Positions 15,118 to 20,376 of a stretch of DNA of 37,352 nt are shown here, piece after piece. The notes beneath the pieces were generated by a model, which worked only from the letters and a program-made list of their open reading frames with translations, was not told the origin of the DNA and made no database searches. This DNA is from a virus. Within the stretch, counting starts at the first letter, position 1. The number at the start of each line of letters is the position of its first letter. Position numbers and translations under genes: made by a program. The stretch lies in the IMG/VR virus record IMGVR_UViG_3300044712_000057, positions 1-37,352 of that record. One strand, 5' to 3'.

Positions 15118-15189
15118 ATAACACCTCTGTTATTACCTGAAGTTTAGATTAGGCAGGGAATCAGGTTAATTCCTTTTCGGTCCGTCGAC

Positions 15190-15582
15190 CTAGCCTTCTC
15201 TTGATTCTACATCTATTATACCAGTATCTATTATATCTGCTTGTTCTATCTTTGGCTCGCTAATAGATGTTATGTTAATACTAATTTGAGGAGTGCTTCC
15301 ACCTTGCTTGTCCTTATCAAAGTAAGACAAAGGTAATACCCTGTCAATACACATCTTCAATGCTGCACCCTGTACAGGATGTCCATCCGTCATGGCTATC
15401 TCTACAATCTTGTTAATAACTTTGTCACCTGTGGTAGCAAGTAACCTAGCTTTTAATTCTTGTATCCTACCGCTATCGCCTTGAGGTCTTCCGACCGCAC
15501 CTCGCCCACCCTTCTTTTTGGCAGCAATGGCTGCTTTTGGTGGTCGTCCTTTGCGGACTTTAGTTTCGACAGTGTCAGACAT
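15190..15582 (-). CDS. terS: Putative terminase small subunit
   Basis: 130 residues, basic N-terminus with an AT-hook-like KGRPPK at 12-17 and a second GRPQGD, followed by a helical segment (RIQELKARLLATTGDKVINKIVEIAM) and VLPLSYFDKDKQGGSTPQISINIT. This organisation is common in proteins just upstream of terL in aquatic podoviruses and fits DNA recognition by a small terminase. It is the first gene of the leftward late operon. SD AAAGGATACA precedes the ATG. Called from layout and context, not from a decisive motif. Confidence 0.7.
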   Translation of the reverse strand: MSDTVETKVRKGRPPKAAIAAKKKGGRGAVGRPQGDSGRIQELKARLLATTGDKVINKIVEIAMTDGHPVQGAALKMCIDRVLPLSYFDKDKQGGSTPQISINITSISEPKIEQADIIDTGIIDVESREG

Positions 15583-15648
15583 TGTATCCTTTTATCCCAA
15601 TAGGGAAAGACAATTATTAAAAGACAAACAAAAAGATTTGTTTTGTGC

Positions 15649-15674
15649 AGAGTCCTATATACTATATAGACTCT
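15649..15674 (-). promoter_or_regulatory. Leader hairpin of late transcript
   Basis: Arms 15649-15654 with 15669-15674 and 15656-15660 with 15664-15668, one bulged base (15655) and a 3-base loop: 11 bp in all. It lies in the predicted 194-base untranslated leader of the late operon, beside the palindrome ACTCTATAGAGT. No T-run follows, so it is not a terminator. Confidence 0.5.
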
Positions 15675-15681
15675 ATAGAGT
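15670..15681. repeat. 12-bp palindrome ACTCTATAGAGT, copy 1
   Basis: Perfect 12-base palindrome in the late leader. The identical palindrome occurs at 19160-19171, also in a non-coding stretch. Related CTCTATAG/CTATAG sites flank it at 15682-15690 and 15769-15777. Possible operator or recombination site. Confidence 0.6.
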
Positions 15682-15782
15682 TCTATAGCACTTTGTTGAA
15701 GACCTCTGATTTAGTTTCTTTTCGTCAGGGTGGTTAATTAGTCTTAGAGTGCTACAGAATGCATTTGTGCTCTATAGAAACT

Positions 15783-15811
15783 ATTATAACAAAGTATGTC
15801 AATCTTGTCAA
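15783..15811 (-). promoter_or_regulatory. Consensus sigma70 promoter of late operon
   Basis: Minus strand TTGACA (15811-15806), exactly 17 bases, TATAAT (15788-15783): perfect consensus in both boxes. Predicted +1 is near 15776, giving a leader of about 194 bases before the small terminase ATG. A second TTGACA (15802-15797) lies between the boxes. Confidence 0.9.
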
Positions 15812-16062
15812 GTACTTTCGACAAAGAAAGTTACCTTGAATCTGACAAAGTACCTAAAGAGCACAGTATTGACCTTAGCGGACCTTCATAGTCTTTATAG
15901 GTGCTCCGCAAGACCTAAAGTGTGCAGTTTCTTCATTCCTTTATTAATTTTAGTTATGATATTGTCATTGTTCATTATTGTTCTTTATTATCAATTATTT
16001 ACTAAGTATTCATACTGCATTGCAATATAGGTCATTTTAGCTTTTTCGTGTGCCTAGAGAGC

Positions 16063-16127
16063 TACTTCAAATATCATAGACATCATAGACCCCTCCCCCC
16101 ATGTCTTTGAAGTAAGCACTCACTTAC
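16063..16127. other. Long bulged stem-loop with C-rich loop, plus adjoining hairpin
   Basis: TACTTCAA (16063-16070) pairs with TTGAAGTA (16107-16114) and AGACAT (16078-16083) with ATGTCT (16101-16106), leaving a 7-base bulge and a 17-base loop ending in CCCCTCCCCCC. The adjoining GTAAG-CACTCA-CTTAC (16112-16127) is a second inverted repeat that competes for the same bases. Probably part of a replication or regulatory locus. Confidence 0.6.
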
Positions 16128-16138
16128 ATCATTGTCTT

Positions 16139-16164
16139 AATTGGGGACAGAGTCAGCATAGTTA
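16139..16164 (+). repeat. 26-bp direct repeat, copy 1
   Basis: AATTGGGGACAGAGTC followed by AGCATAGTTA. It matches 16183-16208 in 23 of 26 bases, with a 44-base period. The first 16 bases recur exactly at 22483-22498 and the first 12 at 27077-27088. Iteron-like; alternatively a repeated regulator site. Confidence 0.75.
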
Positions 16165-16182
16165 GTGAAGACTAACCAAGAT

Positions 16183-16208
16183 AATTAGGGACAGAGTCAA
16201 TATAGTTA
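16183..16208 (+). repeat. 26-bp direct repeat, copy 2
   Basis: AATTAGGGACAGAGTC followed by AATATAGTTA. Its final TTA is also the start of the DnaA box TTATCCACA at 16206-16214, so repeat and box are physically joined. Confidence 0.75.
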
Positions 16209-16214
16209 TCCACA
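16206..16214 (+). promoter_or_regulatory. DnaA box, candidate replication origin
   Basis: TTATCCACA is identical to the strongest bacterial DnaA box. It lies just after the iteron-like repeats and before an AT-rich segment (about 16270-16400). A single 9-base match can occur by chance; the context is what makes it noteworthy. Confidence 0.5.
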
Positions 16215-16486
16215 GGCTCGAATGTATGGGGTGATGTAGCACCTCTAAAAGGTAACCTAAGACAGACTAGACAGATAGTAATGATTCTCATTTAACTCTT
16301 ATATAAGACATAGGATAACTCATCTATAAGACATTAGACACAATAGTTATAGACTATCAAGAACTGAATAGCGATAGAAATAATTGTTAGAAATAATTCT
16401 TGTTTGTAAGGTTTCAGTAAGTTTCATTGCCTAGAATGTAGTCATGGTAAGCAATAAAGCTAACCAGTAATTGAAAGGGTTAAACC

Positions 16487-16729
16487 ATGAAAGCAAATCT
16501 AGCACAAGTCAGACAAGTAGCAGACAAATTCGTATCAGTAACAACACAGACACTTCCAGAGCATTTTGACATTGATTTAGGAATTGCCTTGGCTGAGTAT
16601 CAATTAAGGTCTAGCACACCTTTAGACCTTGAAAGAATGCTTGCAACTGATGACCTCTACTCATTCAAGCATGATGTGATTGGCATCTACAACAAGGACA
16701 ATTTTGTCCCTAGATTCGCTAAAGTCTAA
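16487..16729 (+). CDS. Early small protein, unknown
   Basis: 80 residues; first gene of the rightward block. Helical N-terminus (KANLAQVRQVADKFVSVTTQ) and a C-terminal DVIGIYNKDNFVPRFAKV. Neutral to slightly acidic, no Cys, no membrane segment. SD AAAGGG 9 bases before the ATG. No family recognised. As the first gene after the control region it may be an early host-takeover or regulatory protein. Confidence 0.65.
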   Translation: MKANLAQVRQVADKFVSVTTQTLPEHFDIDLGIALAEYQLRSSTPLDLERMLATDDLYSFKHDVIGIYNKDNFVPRFAKV

Positions 16730-16736
16730 CTGACGA

Positions 16737-16768
16737 GGATTTAGTATCCGAAACCCTAGCGATAGGGT
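16737..16768 (+). other. Tandem hairpins downstream of first early gene
   Basis: GGAT-TTAGT-ATCC (16737-16749) is followed at once by ACCCTA-GCGA-TAGGGT (16753-16768), the latter with a GNRA tetraloop. No T-run follows, so it is not a standard terminator. It may stabilise or process the early mRNA. Confidence 0.5.
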
Positions 16769-16847
16769 CTTAGACAAGATTTATACCTGTAATGCTCATG
16801 TAAGTATTTAGCTTTACAGTCTAGCAACACTAACAGAAAGGCACACA

Positions 16848-16940
16848 ATGAAAAACTTAATTATCAACACAGTAACTATGGCAGTCTTAGCTATCAGCTT
16901 AGGCTATCTTTGGGCGGTTGTATTAACTCAAACAAACTAA
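16848..16940 (+). CDS. 30-residue single-span membrane peptide
   Basis: ATG 16848 to TAA 16938-16940. MKNLIINTV then a hydrophobic segment TMAVLAISLGYLWAVVL and a polar end TQTN. Preceded by GAAAGG at a suitable distance. Could be an inner-membrane microprotein that affects the host, such as superinfection exclusion, but this is speculation. Short length makes it less certain; the clear SD and good membrane segment support it. Confidence 0.5.
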   Translation: MKNLIINTVTMAVLAISLGYLWAVVLTQTN

Positions 16941-16957
16941 ACACAGGAGTATCAATA

Positions 16958-17176
16958 ATGGACATAAACAAATGCTTAGACCTAGCTAGAAAGCAAGCTA
17001 GTAATGCTAAAGATGGAACATTAAAATTTAACGGCACTACTTATGGGTTTGAGTTTGACCGCTATCAAAATGTGTATATTGTAACAGACTTAAACACTAG
17101 CGAAGAAATAACAAGGCTAAACACTCGCAAGCTAACTGATGCGAGAAAATGGTTAAAAGAATATTTGTCTAATTAA
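16958..17176 (+). CDS. Early small protein, unknown
   Basis: 72 residues. Start at ATG 16958 chosen because CAGGAG lies 8 bases upstream; a longer reading frame upstream would overlap the membrane peptide. The N-terminal helix (DINKCLDLARKQASNAKDG) is followed by a beta-hairpin-like part (TLKFNGTTYGFEFDRYQNVYIV) and a basic C-terminal helix (TDARKWLKEYLS). Family not recognised. Confidence 0.65.
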   Translation: MDINKCLDLARKQASNAKDGTLKFNGTTYGFEFDRYQNVYIVTDLNTSEEITRLNTRKLTDARKWLKEYLSN

Positions 17177-17186
17177 ACAGGAGTAT

Positions 17187-17504
17187 ATGACTATGAAAAC
17201 CACAGTAAATTTTTACGAGTTCCGTGATGGGATGATGGCTTTAAGACCTAATAATTTTACTTATGAGGGCTTAGAGATTCTATTTGAAGGACTGGAACAG
17301 TTCGAAGAAGACACTGGCAAAGAACTAGACTTTGACCCAATTGCTATATGTTGTGACTTCTGCGAGATGTCCGAAGATGAAATAAAACAGTCTTACAATG
17401 TAAATCTTGAAGAGTCTTCAAAAGATATGTATGACTGGCTAAGTAACCAAACTTGGGTGCTAGGTTATTCTATTACTGGCTCTTATGTTTTTAGACAGTT
17501 TTAA
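17187..17504 (+). CDS. Conserved phage protein, unknown function
   Basis: 105 residues, acidic. The motif FDPIAICCDFCEMSEDEI after NFTYEGLEILFEGLEQFEEDTG is a pattern I know from a widespread phage/bacterial family of unknown function. Two ATGs (17187 and 17193) follow the SD GGAG; the second has the better spacing (9 against 3), so the true start may be 17193. Acidic early proteins sometimes mimic DNA, but nothing here proves that. Confidence 0.7.
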   Translation: MTMKTTVNFYEFRDGMMALRPNNFTYEGLEILFEGLEQFEEDTGKELDFDPIAICCDFCEMSEDEIKQSYNVNLEESSKDMYDWLSNQTWVLGYSITGSYVFRQF

Positions 17505-17513
17505 GGAGGTCGT

Positions 17514-17747
17514 ATGTTCACAATTTATACAGATGTCGGAGTAGAGATTGATGTCAAGTTCAACGATTTAGACTTCGACGAACTCATAGACGAGCTAGAG
17601 AACGAGAAATATATTGTCTTAGGGGTTGGGCAAGGTAAACAGTTGCTAGACGACTGGGCAGAGCTTTACAAGTCAAATAGACACCATGAACTACTAGAAC
17701 AAATTAGAACATTGATTCAAGACCACACAGGAAAGGTTTTACCATGA
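17514..17747 (+). CDS. Early acidic small protein, unknown
   Basis: 77 residues. N-terminal beta part (MFTIYTDVGVEIDVKFNDL), acidic middle (DFDELIDELENEKYIVLG) and a helical basic end. A very strong SD, AAGGAGG, precedes the ATG, so it is likely well expressed. It opens a chain of six genes joined by ATGA overlaps. No family recognised. Confidence 0.65.
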   Translation: MFTIYTDVGVEIDVKFNDLDFDELIDELENEKYIVLGVGQGKQLLDDWAELYKSNRHHELLEQIRTLIQDHTGKVLP

Positions 17748-17920
17748 AAACTTATAGAATTTATGCAAGCCATGAGGTTTACTATGTCAAAGAAGTGCAA
17801 GCAGAATCTTGGGAAGAGGCTAGGAGGATTGGTTGGGAGAATGATTATGGCGATGATTGGCAGGAATTACCTGAGTTCGGTAACTGGCAACTAGATGAGA
17901 TTAGCGAGGTAACAGAATGA
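17744..17920 (+). CDS. Early small protein, unknown
   Basis: 58 residues, ATG 17744 to TGA 17918-17920, overlapping both neighbours by ATGA. Starts MKTYRIYASHEVYYVKEVQA, followed by ESWEEARRIGWEN and Trp/acid-rich DDWQELPEFGNWQLDEI. The opening beta hairpin followed by an E-rich helix is a common layout of small phage and bacterial proteins of unknown role. Confidence 0.65.
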   Translation: MKTYRIYASHEVYYVKEVQAESWEEARRIGWENDYGDDWQELPEFGNWQLDEISEVTE

Positions 17921-18060
17921 AAAAGATTAAACCAAGCAAATACACCAACGAAAACCCACCAATTAACGATAAGGCTTGGGAGTATCACAAATACAACGAT
18001 ATTCTCGCTAGGTTTAAGGCTATGGGCTGGCTTCCACCAACTGAAAGGGCTAAGAAATGA
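17917..18060 (+). CDS. Early small basic protein, unknown
   Basis: 47 residues, ATG 17917 to TGA 18058-18060. Basic ends and a central aromatic helix: KPSKYTNENPPINDKAWEYH then ILARFKAMGWLPPTERAKK. ATGA overlaps on both sides. Too short to assign. Coding support comes from coupling and base composition like its neighbours. Confidence 0.55.
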   Translation: MKKIKPSKYTNENPPINDKAWEYHKYNDILARFKAMGWLPPTERAKK

Positions 18061-18437
18061 TTAAACAAACTAAAAGGGCTATTGTCTTAGGTCTTATGGG
18101 TGATAAGCATATGACTTTATATGATGTGATTAAATACTGCACAGACTACAAGCTATTAGACCCTCAATCAGTCAGAAACACTGTGAACAATCTATACACC
18201 ACTGGTGTGCTCGTTAAGGTTGGCGAAGAGCTAAAGCCTAAAGAACTGCACACCGCAGGGAAAGCAACTGTTTTAGTCTATAAGGTTGCAACTGGTGAAG
18301 ATGGCTATAAACCTAATTTCAAGGGCTTACAAAAGGAAAAGATGCCTAGAGATGCTAGACGGAAACTGATGCTTAAATTTGCACCTATGACCATGCTCTA
18401 TGCTAAGGAACTCAGATTGACTAAGGATATGCTATGA
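18057..18437 (+). CDS. Putative winged-helix DNA-binding protein
   Basis: 126 residues, basic. LGLMGDKHMTLYDVIKYCTD...DPQSVRNTVNNLYTTGVLVKVG reads as helix-turn-helix followed by a wing, the shape of small winged-helix regulators. The C-terminal part is Lys/Arg/Met-rich (LQKEKMPRDARRKLMLKFAP). It may regulate phage or host transcription. Family not identified; the fold call is from pattern only. Confidence 0.6.
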   Translation: MIKQTKRAIVLGLMGDKHMTLYDVIKYCTDYKLLDPQSVRNTVNNLYTTGVLVKVGEELKPKELHTAGKATVLVYKVATGEDGYKPNFKGLQKEKMPRDARRKLMLKFAPMTMLYAKELRLTKDML

Positions 18438-18601
18438 CACGATTAGACACACTTAGACAGAGCCTATATACAATCTGTCGCTATGACTATGACACAAAAG
18501 ACTATATTAGATACAATCAACTCTTATGGGCTGATATCCAAAAGCTAGATATTGAAGCGGTAGAAGATGCTATAAAACAACTGACGGAGTGCAATCAATG
18601 A
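18434..18601 (+). CDS. Early small protein, unknown
   Basis: 55 residues, ATG 18434 to TGA 18599-18601. Tyr/Asp-rich helical protein (RQSLYTICRYDYDTKDYIRY) with an amphipathic C-terminal helix (DIEAVEDAIKQLTE). ATGA overlaps with both neighbours. No family recognised. Confidence 0.6.
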   Translation: MTRLDTLRQSLYTICRYDYDTKDYIRYNQLLWADIQKLDIEAVEDAIKQLTECNQ

Positions 18602-18780
18602 TTAAGAAATACGAATTAAGGGATTCAGATGGGGATTTGATTAGAATCTTTATGTCTCATGATGAAGCCGTGAAGCATTTAACAAGCGGTGATTACTTGG
18701 TGGAAATTAAGACACTGCAACCACCAAAAGTAAGCCTTTATCAGTTAGCAGTGAAAAAGGTAGGCTATTCTGACCTCTAA
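18598..18780 (+). CDS. Early small protein, unknown
   Basis: 60 residues from ATG 18598, chosen over an in-frame GTG 9 bases earlier because ACGGAG stands 9 bases upstream and the ATG forms an ATGA overlap. Pattern KKYELRDSDGDLIRIFMSHD...HLTSGDYLVEI suggests a small beta-sheet domain. Last gene of the ATGA chain; a promoter-like element follows. Confidence 0.6.
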   Translation: MIKKYELRDSDGDLIRIFMSHDEAVKHLTSGDYLVEIKTLQPPKVSLYQLAVKKVGYSDL

Positions 18781-18804
18781 AACACTGTTTAAACCTATTT
18801 TAAG

Positions 18805-18833
18805 GCACTTTTAAGCTGTTTTTATGGTATAGT
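18805..18833 (+). promoter_or_regulatory. Possible extended -10 promoter
   Basis: TGGTATAGT (18825-18833) is an extended -10 element; the corresponding -35 (GCACTT, 18805-18810) is poor. It lies in the 102-base gap before the zinc-finger gene, so it could start a second early transcript. Confidence 0.4.
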
Positions 18834-18882
18834 CTATATCTTGGTATTAACTAAGCTATTTTAAACGATTCTAGGGGGTTTT

Positions 18883-19128
18883 ATGAGATGTTTATGTTGC
18901 AACGAATCATTGAGTGATTATGAGGTAACTATTCGCCATGCTATCACTAAGCAATTTGTAGAGTTATGCTCTGTATGTCTTAAAGATAGCGGTATTCCTG
19001 TGCAGGTTAGACCAGACCTGATAGGAGAGGTAGATACTGCATTAGAAGACCTAGTAGATGACTATGAGGGTTTAGTTGAGGATGACTTTGAAGATGATTA
19101 CTATAAGGATATGTGGGACGAAAGATGA
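18883..19128 (+). CDS. Small zinc-finger protein with acidic tail
   Basis: 81 residues. MRCLCCNESLSDYEV has Cys 3, 5 and 6 and LCSVCLKDSG a second CxxC (29, 32), a likely zinc ribbon; similar small proteins are common in T7-like phages of Proteobacteria. The C-terminal half is strongly acidic (EVDTALEDLVDDYEGLVED, DDFEDDYYKDM). It may bind a host protein or mimic DNA. SD GGGGG 5 bases before ATG. Confidence 0.7.
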   Translation: MRCLCCNESLSDYEVTIRHAITKQFVELCSVCLKDSGIPVQVRPDLIGEVDTALEDLVDDYEGLVEDDFEDDYYKDMWDER

Positions 19129-19159
19129 ACACTTTAGCCCTATATAGACCTATGATGAC

Positions 19160-19171
19160 ACTCTATAGAGT
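19160..19171. repeat. 12-bp palindrome ACTCTATAGAGT, copy 2
   Basis: Identical to 15670-15681. It lies in a roughly 200-base stretch (19129-19330) that has no convincing gene and also contains the inverted repeat TTGAC-9-GTCAA (about 19283-19301), suggesting a control region for the next early genes. Confidence 0.6.
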
Positions 19172-19330
19172 AACAACTATTAATAATCACCCTTACAGAG
19201 AACATTCAGTAAAGAACCTTATAGAGAGCATTATAATGAACTTTAAAAATGTTGTCAAGCTATTTATTTTTGTCTTAACTATTGACTTTTACAATGTCAA
19301 GAACTAAGGTGTCTATACACAGGAGGAACT

Positions 19331-19495
19331 ATGATACATTTACACACTATGACTAAAGAAGAACATGACGAATTTATGCGACATCATGTCTTACACGATA
19401 TGGCTGAGTTGGTCTTACAATATGGCTATGACGAGGTAATGGCTGATTTAGCGAACATTTTAGACAACAAACTGGACAAACTAGAGCCATGTTAA
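19331..19495 (+). CDS. Early small protein, unknown
   Basis: 54 residues, ATG 19331 to TAA 19493-19495, with the excellent SD AGGAGG. His/Met-rich start (MIHLHTMTKEEHDEFMRHH) and an amphipathic helix (DEVMADLANILDNKLDKLE). No family recognised. Overlaps the next gene by 7 bases. Confidence 0.65.
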   Translation: MIHLHTMTKEEHDEFMRHHVLHDMAELVLQYGYDEVMADLANILDNKLDKLEPC

Positions 19496-19713
19496 AACAA
19501 GTAACGATTGTCTTGTTGTCTTTTGTTATGGGGTTTCTATTTAACACAGTAGCGACACCGATAGCGAATGTCGATAGATGCACTGATTTCACTAAGTATG
19601 GGGTTAAATGGGTAGGATATATTGGTCTATCCTATGAGGGTGATGTCAGGTGCTTTTGGTTAGAACAACAATTCCCTAAAAGGGTTATACAAGGAGTAGA
19701 AACAAAATGGTAA
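19489..19713 (+). CDS. Small membrane-anchored or exported protein
   Basis: 74 residues. N-terminal hydrophobic segment QVTIVLLSFVMGFLFNTVATPIA after MLK, then a polar domain with two Cys (RCTDFTKYGVKWVGYIGLS, VRCFWLEQQFP). This suggests a periplasm-facing domain held by one span or released by signal peptidase. Possibly involved in envelope changes; family not recognised. Confidence 0.6.
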   Translation: MLKQVTIVLLSFVMGFLFNTVATPIANVDRCTDFTKYGVKWVGYIGLSYEGDVRCFWLEQQFPKRVIQGVETKW

Positions 19714-19949
19714 AACCTGTTGCATGGATAGATGAAGAAACAAATTGCTTTGTTTATAGTCAAAGCGAATATGAAGAATTAAGCGAATACGACAAAGGCG
19801 GTTTAATCCCACTCTACACCGCACCAAGAGAGTTAAGTGATGAGGAAATAAGACAGATATACATTGAAACAATGGAATCACCTTATACACATCAGCAATC
19901 TTATTTTGGATTTGCTAGAGCAATACTAAAGAAAGCGAGTGAGAAATGA
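19707..19949 (+). CDS. Conserved small phage protein
   Basis: 80 residues. KPVAWIDEETNCFVYS and IPLYTAPRELSDEEIRQIY...FARAILKKASEK is a familiar phage pattern, with the LYTAP motif shared by many small early proteins of unknown function. The last 31 bases, coding AILKKASEK and the stop, are repeated exactly at the end of the next gene. Confidence 0.7.
   Translation: MVKPVAWIDEETNCFVYSQSEYEELSEYDKGGLIPLYTAPRELSDEEIRQIYIETMESPYTHQQSYFGFARAILKKASEK
19919..19949 (+). repeat. 31-bp direct repeat at gene ends, copy 1
   Basis: Exact 31-base match with 20110-20140, covering the 3' end and stop codon of two consecutive genes. Points to tail exchange or duplication by recombination. Confidence 0.9.
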
Positions 19950-20140
19950 GAACATTAAATGAAATTGTAATGGGCAGTTTAATTTACACACAAAATAAAC
20001 ATGAATTAGGCGAGGGATGGGCTGAAGAAAGATTAAACAAAATGGATAGACTTGAATACCTTGAAAGAATTAGTGATGCTTTAGAAGAACTTTTTGAAAG
20101 ACATGAAGAAGCAATACTAAAGAAAGCGAGTGAGAAATGA
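19946..20140 (+). CDS. Early small helical protein with copied C-terminus
   Basis: 64 residues, acidic helical (GEGWAEERLNKMDRLEYL, ISDALEELFERHE) ending AILKKASEK like the preceding gene. ATGA overlaps on both sides. The shared end suggests the gene acquired its 3' part by recombination. Function unknown. Confidence 0.65.
   Translation: MRTLNEIVMGSLIYTQNKHELGEGWAEERLNKMDRLEYLERISDALEELFERHEEAILKKASEK
20110..20140 (+). repeat. 31-bp direct repeat at gene ends, copy 2
   Basis: Exact copy of 19919-19949; the flanking bases differ on both sides. Confidence 0.9.
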
Positions 20141-20376
20141 ACAACGATATTAACTTTGACAAAGTAAAGAAACAGATTGAAGACTGGTTTAAAGAGAAAG
20201 AACAAGACCCTCACTGGGTAGCTATGCAGAAAGAAGTTAGAGAGACTGACAGAGAGATTAAGAGAATCGTTAGTAACATCGAATGCGACTATGAACGACA
20301 CAGTAGTTTAATTGCTGATGCTCTTGATGCTTATTTAAGAGAATATCAACTTGAGGATTTGAAAAAGTGGAAGTAA
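20137..20376 (+). CDS. Small charged helical protein, unknown
   Basis: 79 residues, almost entirely charged helix (DKVKKQIEDWFKEKEQDPHW, VRETDREIKRIVSN). Coupled upstream by ATGA and overlapping the primase-helicase start by 10 bases. Possibly an accessory replication factor given this coupling, but no family is recognised. Confidence 0.65.
   Translation: MNNDINFDKVKKQIEDWFKEKEQDPHWVAMQKEVRETDREIKRIVSNIECDYERHSSLIADALDAYLREYQLEDLKKWK

Larger units (their letters stand above)
15583..16486. other. Divergent intergenic control region
   Basis: About 900 bases between leftward late genes and rightward early genes without a convincing gene. It holds the late promoter (15783-15811), hairpins and a palindrome in the late leader (15649-15681), a long bulged hairpin (16063-16114), a second small inverted repeat (16112-16127), two 26-bp direct repeats (16139-16164, 16183-16208), a DnaA box (16206-16214) and an AT-rich stretch with a repeated TATAAGACAT (16302-16311, 16325-16334). 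A good consensus promoter for the rightward genes was not found. Confidence 0.8.

Noticed and set aside
15660-15785. T7-type phage promoters based on CTATAG words
   Set aside because: The words do not extend to a T7-like 23-base consensus and no phage RNA polymerase gene is present.
15874-15915. Possible rightward promoter TTGACC with TTTATA
   Set aside because: Spacer of 19 or more bases and weak -10; no support over background for AT-rich DNA.
15749-16030. 93-codon open frame on + strand in the control region
   Set aside because: GTG start without SD; it overlaps the consensus late promoter on the other strand and has poor coding character.
16081-16100. G-quadruplex on the minus strand (CCCCTCCCCCC)
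   Set aside because: Only two G-runs; four are needed for an intramolecular quadruplex.
16283-16298. Fur-box-like AATGATTCTCATTT
   Set aside because: Only a partial match to the 19-base Fur consensus; no iron-related gene nearby.
19125-19307. 60-codon open frame after the zinc-finger gene
   Set aside because: It starts with an ATGA overlap, but the sequence carries the repeated palindrome and promoter-like AT-rich DNA, and the product resembles translated non-coding sequence. A real gene is not excluded.
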